DNA of 64,000 nt. Origin: Clostridiales bacterium. Lineage in GTDB: Bacteria > Bacillota > Clostridia > Oscillospirales > Acutalibacteraceae. The stretch spans positions 186,001 through 250,000 of the forward strand of contig JAGZMM010000003.1 of the NCBI GenBank assembly GCA_018364155.1. Direction: 5' to 3'. Below, piece by piece: positions 54,116 through 63,281 of this stretch. The notes below the pieces were generated by a model. The model was given only the letters and a program-made list of their open reading frames with translations, made no database searches and was not told the origin of the DNA. The translations under genes and the position numbers were made by a program. Numbering within the stretch: position 1 is the first letter of the stretch; the number at the start of each line of letters is the position of its first letter.

Positions 54116-55726
54116 ATGAGAACATTTCTCAGCCTTTTGCTTGCATTGCTTGTTGCATGTTCGCTTGCCGGTTGCTCGGAGGATTCCACTTCCGGCAAGC
54201 TGCTCAACTATCCTCTGGAGGCGGATCCGACCCAGTTGGACCCACAGCTGGCGGATTCCTACGAATCGAAAATCCTGTTGCAAAACTGCATGGAGGGTTT
54301 GACCCGCATCGCCTCGGACGGATCGGTCATCCCAGGCGTGGCCGCTAGGTGGGACATTTCCGAGGACAAGCGGACCTGGACCTTCTATCTGCGCCGGGAT
54401 ACCTATTGGTCCACCTACAATGGGGAGCGGGTTGCGCCGGTGACGGCGGACGATTTTGTCTTCGCCCTTCGGCGGCTGGTAGACCCCGGTACCCATTCGA
54501 CTCTGGTCCACGAAGCACAGGTAATCCAGAATGCTTCTGCGATCGCGGCGGGTACGCTGGCGCCGGACCAGCTGGGTGTAGAAAAGGTGGACGACTATAC
54601 GCTGGTGATGCACCTAGCGTATCCATCGGAGGACCTGGACCGTCTGGCGGCTTCCACTGCTTGGCTTCCCTGTTACCAGCCTGCTTTTGAGGAAGCCTCG
54701 GGGCGGTACGGTCGGGATAAGGACACCTTGGTTTACAACGGCCCCTTCCGGATGATGCTGTGGGAGCACGGCAAAACGCTGCGCTTGAAACAAAATCTCA
54801 ATTATAAGGGCCATCTGGCTCCTTCTCCTTCGGGGGTTCTTTTTACCATTGGCGTGAAGCCAGAGGAGATGCCCACTGCTCTGCTAAATGGCGAGGTGGA
54901 TGCAGCCACAGTGCCGGGAAATTTGATTCGAAAATTCAAGGATACGGACTATCATGTAACCGAGTTTCAGGATACGGTTTGGTCTCTCTGCTTTAATGAG
55001 AAGGACGAAATTTTCCGCTCGAAAAATATGCGTCTTGCCATTGCAAGCGTGATGGACCGGGCATCCATGTATGCTTCCCTGCCTTCCTATTTGCAGGCGT
55101 CCTACAGCCTGGTGCCGCCGGAAGCCGTTGTGGGCGATCAGCCGTACCGGGAAGAAGCATTGTCCTCTTTCCCTATTGCAGAAAATCCGCAGGCGGCGCA
55201 GGATTACTTTGCCGCCGGATCGGCGGAACTGGGGCTGACCGAGGCTCCTCAAATTGATCTGCTCTGCCCGGACCAGGCGGACATTAAGCTGTCTCTGGGC
55301 TTTCTGCTCCAGTCCTTACAAAAGCACTTGGGGCTGTATGTGAATCTGGTTCCCTTGTCTCTGTCGGACTTAAACGCTAGGGTGGAACGCGGCGATTATC
55401 AGATGGCCCTCTACTCCATTCAAGGGGGTAACGACTGGGCTTCTTCCCTGCTGGCTACCTTCCAGACCGATGTTCCTGCCAATGTGACCGGATTTTCTTC
55501 TTCCACGTACAATAGCCAGCTCTCGCAGGTGCTCACCGGCGCCATTGTAAACGACATGGCCGTGGAGGCGCTTTATGGGTGCGAAACCCTTCTTTACAGC
55601 GATGTGGCGGTTATTCCCCTTTATCTGGAAAGCCGGTATTTTGTGCTCTCGCCCAATGTCAGCGGTATTGTGGCTCGCTCCTTCTATGATGGCGTGAGCT
55701 TTATCGAAGGCGGAAAAAGCGATTAG
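54116..55726 (+). CDS. Peptide-type ABC transporter substrate-binding lipoprotein (SBP family 5)
   Basis: 536 residues from the ATG at 54116, six bases after AGGAG. Signal peptide RTFLSLLLALLVACSLAGC with the lipobox Cys near residue 20. Family marks: YPLEADPTQLDPQLADSYES, MEGLTRIASDGSVIPGVAAR, WTFYLRRDTYWSTYNGERV, VTADDFVFALRRLVDP and VYNGPFRMMLWEHGKTLRL, as in OppA. It captures peptides outside the membrane. No permease or ATPase genes are adjacent, so it must serve a transporter encoded elsewhere. Confidence 0.92.
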   Translation: MRTFLSLLLALLVACSLAGCSEDSTSGKLLNYPLEADPTQLDPQLADSYESKILLQNCMEGLTRIASDGSVIPGVAARWDISEDKRTWTFYLRRDTYWSTYNGERVAPVTADDFVFALRRLVDPGTHSTLVHEAQVIQNASAIAAGTLAPDQLGVEKVDDYTLVMHLAYPSEDLDRLAASTAWLPCYQPAFEEASGRYGRDKDTLVYNGPFRMMLWEHGKTLRLKQNLNYKGHLAPSPSGVLFTIGVKPEEMPTALLNGEVDAATVPGNLIRKFKDTDYHVTEFQDTVWSLCFNEKDEIFRSKNMRLAIASVMDRASMYASLPSYLQASYSLVPPEAVVGDQPYREEALSSFPIAENPQAAQDYFAAGSAELGLTEAPQIDLLCPDQADIKLSLGFLLQSLQKHLGLYVNLVPLSLSDLNARVERGDYQMALYSIQGGNDWASSLLATFQTDVPANVTGFSSSTYNSQLSQVLTGAIVNDMAVEALYGCETLLYSDVAVIPLYLESRYFVLSPNVSGIVARSFYDGVSFIEGGKSD

Positions 55727-55739
55727 AGAAAGAAAAAGG

Positions 55740-55780
55740 GCCCATGCAGGCAGATGCAAAAACTGCCTGCATGGGCTTTT
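55740..55780 (+). terminator. Terminator after the peptide-binding protein gene
   Basis: GCCCATGCAGGCA (55740-55752) and TGCCTGCATGGGC (55764-55776), then TTTT. Confidence 0.88.
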
Positions 55781-56031
55781 CTCTATGGCTGAGGTCTTAG
55801 GTGTAAAGGACCCTTACTGATCGAAAGGAATTGGAAAAGGCGGATTGCCGTTTTCCAGGCAAATAGACCTGTTTTTTCATGCTCCACAGCAACGAAAGAA
55901 TTCTCTATCGTGGGCGGGTCTGGTCGTCTCATTGTGCAATTCTGCCTGGGTTTTGGATCAATGGGCATAGATGACGCAAAATCATCCGAATGCTACCGCT
56001 CGCCTGTGCTTGAATTCCGCCAAATTTACGC
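55781..56031. other. Intergenic region, nothing recognised
   Basis: 251 bases between two terminators; no ribosome site, promoter or repeat that I could support. Confidence 0.5.
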
Positions 56032-56070
56032 AAAAAAGACCGCTTTCGTTTTTGGAAAGCGGTCTTTTTT
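56032..56070 (-). terminator. Terminator of the ribosomal operon
   Basis: AAAAAAGACCGCTTT (56032-56046) and its complement (56056-56070), giving a U-run on the minus transcript 16 bases after rplQ. Confidence 0.9.
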
Positions 56071-56086
56071 CTCGTCCTGATTGCGC

Positions 56087-56428
56087 TTAGAGCAGCTCGA
56101 TGATGCACATCTCCGCCGCGTCACCACGACGGGGGCCCGTCTTGGTAATGCGGGTATAGCCGCCGTTGCGGTCGGCATACTTCGGGGCGATCTCGTCGAA
56201 CAGCTTCTTGACGACGGTTTCCTTCGTGATGAAACCAAGGGCAAGACGTCTATTGTGAAGATTATTTTCCTTCGCAATGGTGATGAACTTTTCGGTCAGC
56301 GCGCGGACCTCTTTGGCGCGGGTGACGGTGGTCTCAATCTTCCCCTTTTCCAGCAGGAAGGTCACCATCGCCCGAAGCATCGCCATGCGGTTGGAGGTGG
56401 CTCTGCCGAGCTTTCTGGTACCTGGCAT
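56087..56428 (-). CDS. rplQ: 50S ribosomal protein L17
   Basis: 113 residues from the ATG at 56428, eight bases after AAAGGAG. Begins PGTRKLGRATSNRMAMLRAM, and includes ARPKYADRNGGYTRI-like APKYADRNGGYTRITKTGPR. Last gene of the alpha operon, downstream of rpoA in the usual order. Confidence 0.98.
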   Translation of the reverse strand: MPGTRKLGRATSNRMAMLRAMVTFLLEKGKIETTVTRAKEVRALTEKFITIAKENNLHNRRLALGFITKETVVKKLFDEIAPKYADRNGGYTRITKTGPRRGDAAEMCIIELL

Positions 56429-56478
56429 TCGAATCACTCCTTTACGGAAGTTGTTGGTTTGTGCGTACGGAACGACTG

Positions 56479-57429
56479 TTATTCGTCGTCCGACTGAAGA
56501 GAGAAGCCAAGGGCATTGAGCTTGCCAATGACCTCTTCGAGAGACTTACGACCCAGGTTGCGCACCTTCATCATATCGTCCTCGGTTTTATTAATCAAAT
56601 CCTCAACCGTGTTGATGCCAGCGCGTTTGAGACAGTTGAAGGAACGCACGGACAGATCCAGTTCTTCAATGGTCATTTCCAGAACCTTTTCCTTGCCCTT
56701 TTCGTCCTTCTCCACCATAATCTCGGTTGAGTAGGTTTCATCCGACAGGTCCACAAACAGGTTGAGATGCTCAGTGAGCACCTTGGCCGCCAGGGAAACC
56801 GCTTCCTTTGCGGAAATGGTACCGTTTGTCCAAACTTCTAAGGTAAGCTTGTCGTAATCGGTAATCTGGCCGACACGGGTGTTCTCAACCGTGTAATTGA
56901 CCTTCAGGCACGGCGTAAAGATCGAGTCCACAGGGATGACGCCGATCTCTGCCGCCATGGTCTGCTTGTTGCGCTCCGCAGGAACATATCCGCGGCCTTT
57001 GGTGAGGGTGATCTCCATATAAAGCTTCCCGTCGGCGCCCACTGTGGCGATGTGCAGGTCGGGATTGAGAATCTCCACCTCGGAATCGCACTTGATGGAA
57101 CCGGCCGTCACGTCGGTTTCTCCGTCCGCTTCGATATAGACGATCTTCGGACCCTCTCCGTGGATACGGGCGGTCAGGCCCTTGATGTTGAGGATGATCT
57201 CGGTGACATCCTCTTTCACACCGGGAATGGTGGAAAACTCGTGCAGAACACCGTCGATTTTCACACTGTTGACCGCAACGCCCGGAAGGGAGGACAGCAG
57301 AACTCTGCGCAGGCTGTTGCCCAGCGTAGTGCCGTATCCGCGCTCAAGAGGCTCCACCACGAATTTACCGTAGGAACCGTCCGGCGCCAATTCGACCGTT
57401 TCAATTCTGGGCTTTTCTATCTCTATCAT
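56479..57429 (-). CDS. rpoA: DNA-directed RNA polymerase subunit alpha
   Basis: 316 residues from the ATG at 57429 behind AAGGAGGG. The N-terminal dimerisation domain has GKFVVEPLERGYGTTLGNSL and LRRVLLSSLPG. The C-terminal domain from about residue 250 (ELDLSVRSFNCLKRAGINTV, KVRNLGRKSLEEV) binds UP elements and activators. It sits between rpsD and rplQ. A 170-base gap separates it from rpsD. Confidence 0.98.
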   Translation of the reverse strand: MIEIEKPRIETVELAPDGSYGKFVVEPLERGYGTTLGNSLRRVLLSSLPGVAVNSVKIDGVLHEFSTIPGVKEDVTEIILNIKGLTARIHGEGPKIVYIEADGETDVTAGSIKCDSEVEILNPDLHIATVGADGKLYMEITLTKGRGYVPAERNKQTMAAEIGVIPVDSIFTPCLKVNYTVENTRVGQITDYDKLTLEVWTNGTISAKEAVSLAAKVLTEHLNLFVDLSDETYSTEIMVEKDEKGKEKVLEMTIEELDLSVRSFNCLKRAGINTVEDLINKTEDDMMKVRNLGRKSLEEVIGKLNALGFSLQSDDE

Positions 57430-57599
57430 AAAACCCTCCTTAGCAGGTTGAACCTGCACACATGCAGGACTTATTTTTTGCCGAACCAAAAGCCGACATC
57501 GACAAACCGCCGATGCGCGCGGGCGGCGGCAAATGCCCGCGCCTGCCATGTGTGCAGATAATGTGTCTATCCGCTAACGCCTTTATCAAAAGGATGGCA

Positions 57600-58226
57600 T
57601 TACTTGGAGTAAAGCTCGACGATGAGGGTCTCTTCGACATCGAGATCGATGTCCTCACGGTTCGGCAGCGACAGGACCGTGGCCTTGAAGTTATTCCGGT
57701 CCACTTCCAGCCACTTGGGAGCCGGACGGGAGCCGTTGGCTTCCATGATCATTTTAAACTTATCACTGTTGCGGCTTTTGTCGTAAACCGCGATCACATC
57801 GCCGGGTTTTACGCGGAAGGAGGGAATGTTCACCCGCTTACCGTTAACCGTAAAGTGACGATGGGTTACCAGCTGTCTCGCTTCGGGACGGCTGGAGGCA
57901 AAGCCCAGACGATACACTACATTGTCCAGACGGCTTTCCAGCAGACGAAGCAGGTTTTCACCGGTCACGCCCTGCTTGCGGTCAGCCAGCTCAAAATAAT
58001 GACGGAACTGACTTTCCAGAACGCCGTAGTAGCGCTTGGCCTGCTGCTTGGCACGCAGCTGGATTCCATACTCAGAAGCTTTCTTGCGTCCCTGACCATG
58101 CTGGCCAGGTGCATATGCTCTGCGGACCACTGCACACTTGTCGGTATAGCATCTCTCACCCTTCAGGAAGAGCTTCTTACCTTCGCGGCGGCAAAGTCTG
58201 CAAACAGCATCGGTATATCTTGCCAT
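57600..58226 (-). CDS. rpsD: 30S ribosomal protein S4
   Basis: 208 residues. The N-terminus carries a zinc-type four-Cys motif (CRLCRREGKKLF, then ERCYTDKC), the Cys-containing form of S4. S4 RNA-binding core: RLDNVVYRLGFASSRPEARQ and VNGKRVNIPSFRVKPGDVI. Placed between rpsK and rpoA. Confidence 0.98.
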   Translation of the reverse strand: MARYTDAVCRLCRREGKKLFLKGERCYTDKCAVVRRAYAPGQHGQGRKKASEYGIQLRAKQQAKRYYGVLESQFRHYFELADRKQGVTGENLLRLLESRLDNVVYRLGFASSRPEARQLVTHRHFTVNGKRVNIPSFRVKPGDVIAVYDKSRNSDKFKMIMEANGSRPAPKWLEVDRNNFKATVLSLPNREDIDLDVEETLIVELYSK

Positions 58227-58252
58227 ATTCTTGCACCTCCAATTATTCGGTC

Positions 58253-58660
58253 TTAGACGCGTCTTCTCTTAGGCGGACGGCATCCATTGTGCGGGATCGG
58301 GGTCACGTCTTTGATCAGATTGACCTCCAGGCCGGCGGCCTGCAACGCACGGATGGCGGCCTCGCGGCCGGCGCCCGGACCCTTGACGTACACTTCGACC
58401 GACTTCAGGCCATGCTCCATCGCAGCTTTCGCGGCGGTGTCGGCGGCCGTCTGCGCGGCAAAGGGAGTGGACTTTCTGGAACCACGGAAGCCTAATTCGC
58501 CGGCGGACGCCCAAGAAATGGCGTTGCCCTGAACATCAGTGATGGTCACGATGGTGTTGTTAAAAGTAGACTGGATATGCGCCGCACCCTTTTCAATATT
58601 CTTGCGCTCGCGGCGGCGACGGGTGGTTGCACCCTTCTTGACTTGAGTTTTTCCTGCCAT
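58253..58660 (-). CDS. rpsK: 30S ribosomal protein S11
   Basis: 135 residues from the ATG at 58660 behind GGAGGG. Contains GAAHIQSTFNNTIVTITD, GFRGSRKSTPFAAQTAADTA and the C-terminal DVTPIPHNGCRPPKRRRV. Located between rpsM and rpsD. Confidence 0.98.
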   Translation of the reverse strand: MAGKTQVKKGATTRRRRERKNIEKGAAHIQSTFNNTIVTITDVQGNAISWASAGELGFRGSRKSTPFAAQTAADTAAKAAMEHGLKSVEVYVKGPGAGREAAIRALQAAGLEVNLIKDVTPIPHNGCRPPKRRRV

Positions 58661-58676
58661 CTTCTGATATCCCTCC

Positions 58677-59045
58677 TTACTTCTTCTTGTTGGCGATGGT
58701 CTTCTTCGGGCCCTTGCGGGTACGGGCATTGGTCTTGGACCGCTGTCCGCGCACCGGGAGTCCTCTGCGGTGACGAATCCCGCGATAAGAACCGATCTCG
58801 ATGAGTCTCTTAATGTCGAACGCCACATCGCGGCGGAGGTCACCCTCTACCCGCAGGTTGTGGTCGATGTATTCACGGAGCTTGGATACGTCGTCCTCGC
58901 TCAGATCGCGCACGCGGGTGTCCGGATTGACGCCCGTGGCGGCAAGGATATCATTGCTGGTTTTGCGGCCGATCCCGTAGATATAGGTCAGGCCGATCTC
59001 CACCCGCTTGTCACGGGGCAGGTCTACACCAGAAATACGCGCCAT
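58677..59045 (-). CDS. rpsM: 30S ribosomal protein S13
   Basis: 122 residues, starting ARISGVDLPRDKRVEIGLTY, with helix-turn-helix YIYGIGRKTSNDILA and the basic tail RHRRGLPVRGQRSKTNARTR. Located between rpmJ and rpsK. Confidence 0.98.
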   Translation of the reverse strand: MARISGVDLPRDKRVEIGLTYIYGIGRKTSNDILAATGVNPDTRVRDLSEDDVSKLREYIDHNLRVEGDLRRDVAFDIKRLIEIGSYRGIRHRRGLPVRGQRSKTNARTRKGPKKTIANKKK

Positions 59046-59077
59046 AGCATTACACCTCCATTAATTACGCCCAAGGC

Positions 59078-59191
59078 TTAGCCCTGACGCTGCTTATGTT
59101 TGGGGTTCTCACAGATAACCATGACTTTCCCCTTGCGTTTGATGATCTTGCATTTTTCGCAAATAGCCTTTACGGAAGGTCTGACCTTCAT
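59078..59191 (-). CDS. rpmJ: 50S ribosomal protein L36
   Basis: 37 residues, starting MKVRPSVKAICEKCKIIKRK and ending NPKHKQRQG. The zinc ligands are C11, C14, C27 and H32 (CxxC form). Standard length, between infA and rpsM. Confidence 0.97.
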   Translation of the reverse strand: MKVRPSVKAICEKCKIIKRKGKVMVICENPKHKQRQG

Positions 59192-59266
59192 GGAAAACGC
59201 CTCCTTATTGTTGCGGATGCAGGCATGATTCGGACAAGCGGCGTCCTATCGTTGCATTCAGACGCC

Positions 59267-59485
59267 TTATTTGGAACGCCAGGTGATTCGGCCGCGGGTC
59301 AGATCGTACGGAGACATCTCCAGCGTCACCTTATCCCCGGGCAGGATGCGGATGAAGTTCATCCGAAGCTTTCCGGAAATATGGGCCAAGACCTGATGCT
59401 TGTTGGGCAGTTCTACCTTAAACATGGCGTTCGGAAGGGCTTCAACAACTACGCCCTCGAGTTCAATGACATCTTCTTTGGACAA
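59267..59485 (-). CDS. infA: Translation initiation factor IF-1
   Basis: 72 residues, single OB fold: MSKEDVIELEGVVVEALPNA, FKVELPNKHQVLAHISGKLR and the ending SPYDLTRGRITWRSK. Located in the usual place before rpmJ. Confidence 0.98.
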   Translation of the reverse strand: MSKEDVIELEGVVVEALPNAMFKVELPNKHQVLAHISGKLRMNFIRILPGDKVTLEMSPYDLTRGRITWRSK

Positions 59486-59487
59486 GA

Positions 59488-59763
59488 TTAATTCCCTCCA
59501 GTCCCGTTGCGAGGTCCGCCGCCTTCTTGCGAAGAGGCGAAACTGCGTAGTGCCTTGCGTAACGAGCGATTGGTTCTCAGTGCGTCGTCAGGAAGGACGA
59601 CGCCGGTTTTTCGGACATGCCTGACGTTTTTGCGTTTGGGACGTTCAAGCAACCGTTCCTTTCCGTCCGCGACCAGTACCGATGTTGCGTCGGCACAAAG
59701 CACGGTGAGCGCTTTGTCCTTGTCCCGGCCGGCTCGCGATATGACCACACGACCTTTGACCAT
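59488..59763 (-). CDS. KOW-domain RNA-binding protein (L14e-like)
   Basis: 91 residues from the ATG at 59763, behind GGGAGGAGG. N-terminal KOW-type segment VKGRVVISRAGRDKDKALTV, then VLVADGKERLLERPKRKNVR, and a flexible tail. Small KOW proteins between map and infA are common in Clostridia and may bind the ribosome; the function is not established. Confidence 0.87.
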   Translation of the reverse strand: MVKGRVVISRAGRDKDKALTVLCADATSVLVADGKERLLERPKRKNVRHVRKTGVVLPDDALRTNRSLRKALRSFASSQEGGGPRNGTGGN

Positions 59764-59780
59764 GCTGTCCTCCTCCCGCA

Positions 59781-60533
59781 TCAATCGGGCTTCGTCAGAA
59801 TGACCGGGCCGTCAGGCGTAATCGCGACGGAATGCTCAAAGTGGGCAGACAGACTGCCGTCGTTGGTCTTTACCGTCCAGCCGTCGGCCAGAACGTGGAC
59901 CTCCTTTTTTCCGGCATTGATCATGGGCTCAATGGCCAGGGTCATGCCGGGCAGCAGACGGACCCCTCTGCCGGGGGTGCCGTAGTTGGGAACGCTGGGG
60001 TCTTCGTGAAGACTCGCGCCTACTCCGTGGCCGACAAATTCGCGTACCACCGAGTAACCGCGCGCCTCGACATACTTCTGCACCGCGCTGGAGATATCCC
60101 CCAGCCTTCCGCCGGGTACCGCTGCCTTGATGGCGCAGTACAGGCTTTCCCGGGTGGCGTCCAAAAGGGCTTGGGCCTCTTTGGAAATAGCACCGCAGGG
60201 GAAGGTGTAGGCGTTGTCTCCGTGATAGCCGTGAATCTGCGCGCCCAGGTCTATGGACACAATGTCACCGGCTTTTAAAACACGGCTTTTCTTTGGTATG
60301 CCGTGGATGACTTCGTCGTTGACGGAAATGCATGCAGTCGCAGGGAAGCCGTTGTAATGGAGAAAGTTTGGGGTGGCCCCGCAGCTTTCGATATACTTGC
60401 GGGCAATACGGTCGATTTCCTCGGTGGTCACACCAGGCTCGACGGCCTCGCCGGCCAGCTTCAACGCGTTTGCCGAAATCCGGCCCGCCTCACGCATAAG
60501 CGCGAGTTCGCGGGAAGTTTTCAGTACAATCAT
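59781..60533 (-). CDS. map: Methionine aminopeptidase type I
   Basis: 250 residues. Metal ligands in SIDLGAQIHGYHGDNAYTF (two Asp), EFVGHGVGASLHEDP (His), TLAIEPMIN (Glu) and DGSLSAHFEHSVAIT (Glu). Removes N-terminal Met from new proteins. Its ATG overlaps the stop of adk by four bases. Confidence 0.97.
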   Translation of the reverse strand: MIVLKTSRELALMREAGRISANALKLAGEAVEPGVTTEEIDRIARKYIESCGATPNFLHYNGFPATACISVNDEVIHGIPKKSRVLKAGDIVSIDLGAQIHGYHGDNAYTFPCGAISKEAQALLDATRESLYCAIKAAVPGGRLGDISSAVQKYVEARGYSVVREFVGHGVGASLHEDPSVPNYGTPGRGVRLLPGMTLAIEPMINAGKKEVHVLADGWTVKTNDGSLSAHFEHSVAITPDGPVILTKPD

Positions 60534-61168
60534 GCCAAGTCCTCAATGACCGCCAGAGTCAGGCGGCTGGTTTCCGCCACGTCCTCCTGGCCTTCCACCA
60601 CAAACAAAATGTGTTTGCGCTCATAGAAGGCTTTGAGCGGCTCGGTCTGCTCGTGATACACGCGCAGGCGTTCCTCAATGGTTTGCGGACGGTCATCCTT
60701 ACGCTGAATCAGGGTGCCGGAGCACTTGTCGCACACTCCTTCAATCGCCGGCTTTTTGTAAAGCACGTGATAGGTGGCGCCACAGCTCTCGCAGACACGG
60801 CGCCCGGACAATCTCTGGATGATCGTTTCGTCCGGAACCTCAATGTCGATGACCCGGTCGATGTCGATGCCCATACGGTCCAGGGCCTCGGCTTGCGTGA
60901 TGGTTCTGGGGAAGCCGTCGAGAATAAACCCGTTTTTGCAGTCCTCCTTGGAGAGGCGGTCCTTGATGATCTCAATAACCAGTTCATCGGGAACCAGTTT
61001 GCCCTCGTCCATGTAGGACTTCGCCTGCTTTCCCAGCTCACAGCCGCTCTTCAGCGCTTCACGGATAATATTACCCGTAGAAATCGCAGGGATCGGATAA
61101 TGCTGGCAGATAACTTCTGCCTGGGTACCCTTACCGGCGCCGGGGGCGCCGAGAAGAATCAACTTCAT
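60530..61168 (-). CDS. adk: Adenylate kinase, zinc-lid form
   Basis: 212 residues from the ATG at 61168 behind AAGGAG. P-loop GAPGAGKGTQAE; AMP site STGNIIREALK and DGFPRTITQAEAL. The lid has two knuckles, CESCGATYH and CDKCSG, so it binds zinc. Separated from secY by a 160-base structured spacer. Confidence 0.97.
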   Translation of the reverse strand: MKLILLGAPGAGKGTQAEVICQHYPIPAISTGNIIREALKSGCELGKQAKSYMDEGKLVPDELVIEIIKDRLSKEDCKNGFILDGFPRTITQAEALDRMGIDIDRVIDIEVPDETIIQRLSGRRVCESCGATYHVLYKKPAIEGVCDKCSGTLIQRKDDRPQTIEERLRVYHEQTEPLKAFYERKHILFVVEGQEDVAETSRLTLAVIEDLA

Positions 61169-61328
61169 AACAAAACGCACTCCTTGCAAGAATGCACCTT
61201 TTGTGCATTAGGTTCTAGGGGTTAGGGCCATGGTGACCGCGTCGAAAAAGGCTTTTCCCTGTTCTCGGCGGCACCATCGCCTTATCCAAACGAAACAGTC
61301 CCTAATCCCTAAGCAACGCAAGTTGCTC
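61169..61328 (-). other. Structured spacer between secY and adk
   Basis: The stretch can form a long-range stem: CTAGGGGTTAGGG (61215-61227) against CCCTAATCCCTAA (61300-61312) with one mismatch. A compact hairpin GCAAC-GCAA-GTTGC lies at 61313-61326. No coding potential was found; other junctions in this operon are much shorter. Confidence 0.5.
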
Positions 61329-62633
61329 TTATTCAAGGAAACCTTTGTAGTGACGCATGAGCATCTGAGACTCGATCTGACGAACGGTCTCGATGGCGAC
61401 GCCGACCACAATGAGGATGGAAGTACCACCCAGCGACAGGCCGTGAATGCCGGTAACCGCACCGAAAATGATCGGCAGGATGGCAACCACACCCAAGAAG
61501 AGCGCGCCGATGAGGCAAACCTTGGAGATGATCTTCATAATGAAGTCAGAGGTGGGCTTACCGGGACGGATACCCGGGATCGCACCGTTGTTCTTCTTGA
61601 GATTATTGGCCATTTCAATGGGATTATACTGGATGGAAATATAGAAATAGCTAAAGAAGATAATGAGCAGGAAGTAAAGGACGCCGTAAAGCCAGCCAGT
61701 GGTAGAGAAGGCATCGAAGAAGCCTTTCCAGAACCCTTCCTTTGCCTGCACAAACATCTGAATGGTGGACGGAATGGACAGGAACGAAGAGGCGAAGATG
61801 ATGGGAAGAACACCAGACATATTGACCTTGATCGGCATGTGGGTGGACTGCCCGCCATATACCTTACGCCCGACCACTCTCTTGGCGTACTGAATCGGAA
61901 TGCGGCGCTCCGCATCGGTCATCAGAACGATGAAAGCGATGATCAGAACAAAGATCACCACGATCGCCGGGACAATGAAGAAGTACTGGGTCTGGCCCTC
62001 AAAGCCCATCTTGAAGTATTCCACCAGCTGCAGCACCATGGAGGGGCCGCGGGAAACAATACCAGCGAACAGAAGGATGGAAATGCCGTTGCCGATGCCC
62101 TTTTCGTTGATCTGCTCGCCCAGCCACATCATCAAAGCAGAACCGGCGGTAAAGGTCAAGATGATGACGATGGCGGTGAATACGCCGTCAAAACCGGAGT
62201 TATACTTGACGATGTTGCTGTTGTACAGATAGGCATAATAGGCGCCGGCCTGGATCAGACCTAGGACAATAGTAGAATAACGCGTGTATTTTGCGATTTT
62301 TTTGCGGCCCTCTTCGCCTTCCTTTGCCATACGTTCCAGAGGCGGGATGGCGACCGTGAGCAGCTGAATGATAATGGATGCGTTAATGTACGGAGTGACG
62401 GACAGGGCGAAAAGGGTTGCCTTTTCCAGTCCGCCGCCGGAAATGATGTTGAAGTAACCGAGCAGGCCGGTGTCCCCCGTCATGGAGCTCATGAGGGTTT
62501 TCAGCGCCTCCAGGTCGATAAAAGGAACCGGAATAGCGGCGCCGATTCGGAACACCACGATAACCATCAGGGTATAAAGGATCTTTTTGCGCAGGTCCGC
62601 GATCTTCCATGCATTACGGAATGTCTCGAACAT
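61329..62633 (-). CDS. secY: Protein translocase subunit SecY
   Basis: 434 residues, ten membrane helices. Signatures: FRIGAAIPVPFIDLEAL, SGGGLEKATLFALSVTPYIN ASIIIQLLTVAIPPLE (plug region and helix 2), RRIPIQYAKRVVG and PLKVNMSGVLP-like IKVNMSGVLPIIFASS, and SQMLMRHYKGFLE at the end. Main channel of the Sec pathway. Starts one base after rplO. Confidence 0.98.
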   Translation of the reverse strand: MFETFRNAWKIADLRKKILYTLMVIVVFRIGAAIPVPFIDLEALKTLMSSMTGDTGLLGYFNIISGGGLEKATLFALSVTPYINASIIIQLLTVAIPPLERMAKEGEEGRKKIAKYTRYSTIVLGLIQAGAYYAYLYNSNIVKYNSGFDGVFTAIVIILTFTAGSALMMWLGEQINEKGIGNGISILLFAGIVSRGPSMVLQLVEYFKMGFEGQTQYFFIVPAIVVIFVLIIAFIVLMTDAERRIPIQYAKRVVGRKVYGGQSTHMPIKVNMSGVLPIIFASSFLSIPSTIQMFVQAKEGFWKGFFDAFSTTGWLYGVLYFLLIIFFSYFYISIQYNPIEMANNLKKNNGAIPGIRPGKPTSDFIMKIISKVCLIGALFLGVVAILPIIFGAVTGIHGLSLGGTSILIVVGVAIETVRQIESQMLMRHYKGFLE

Positions 62634-62634
62634 G

Positions 62635-63075
62635 TCAGATCACCTCGGCCTTTCCTCCGGCTGCTTCGATCTTCTGCTTCGCGGATTCCGAGAACTTCGC
62701 CGCCTTCACGGTGAGCGCCTTGGTAATCTCGCCATTTCCCAGAATTTTCACGCCGTCGTAGACTTTCTTGATGACGCCGGCGGCTTTGAGTGCCTCGGCA
62801 TCCACGACGGAGCCGGCCTCAAAGGCCTCCAGTGCATCGACGTTGATCGCTGCATATTCCGTTGCAAAGATATTGACAAAGCCTCTCTTCGGGATACGGC
62901 GCATCAGGGGCATCTGGCCGCCTTCAAACCCGGCACGCATGCCGCGGCCGGCACGCGCCTTCTGACCCTTGTGGCCCTTACCGGCAGTCTTGCCGTTGCC
63001 GGAGCCGTGTCCTCTGCCTATACGCTTTACCTCCATATTGGAGCCTTGCGCAGGCGAAAGTTCATGCAGTTTCAT
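62635..63075 (-). CDS. rplO: 50S ribosomal protein L15
   Basis: 146 residues: MKLHELSPAQGSNMEVKRIG, then GRGHGSGNGKTAGKGHKGQK and AGFEGGQMPLMRRIPKRGF. Between rpmD and secY. Confidence 0.98.
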   Translation of the reverse strand: MKLHELSPAQGSNMEVKRIGRGHGSGNGKTAGKGHKGQKARAGRGMRAGFEGGQMPLMRRIPKRGFVNIFATEYAAINVDALEAFEAGSVVDAEALKAAGVIKKVYDGVKILGNGEITKALTVKAAKFSESAKQKIEAAGGKAEVI

Positions 63076-63093
63076 TTACTTGCACCTCCTTGC

Positions 63094-63267
63094 TTACGCT
63101 TCGGTTACCTCTATGAGGTGGCTTATTTTTGTGATTTTCCCACAAGTCGCGGCGTTGTCAGGCTGAACGCTTTCGTCGCCGATCTTGTGCAGGCCCAGAG
63201 AATTGGCGGTGGCGATCTGATCCTTCTTACTGCCGATGAGGCTCTTGACGAGCTTAATCTTCTTCAT
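63094..63267 (-). CDS. rpmD: 50S ribosomal protein L30
   Basis: 57 residues, read directly from the minus strand: begins MKKIKLVKSLIGSKKDQIAT, continues NSLGLHKIGDESVQPDNAAT and ends KISHLIEVTEA. Typical L30 length and position between rpsE and rplO. Confidence 0.96.
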   Translation of the reverse strand: MKKIKLVKSLIGSKKDQIATANSLGLHKIGDESVQPDNAATCGKITKISHLIEVTEA

Positions 63268-63281
63268 TTCAGCCGCCCCCC

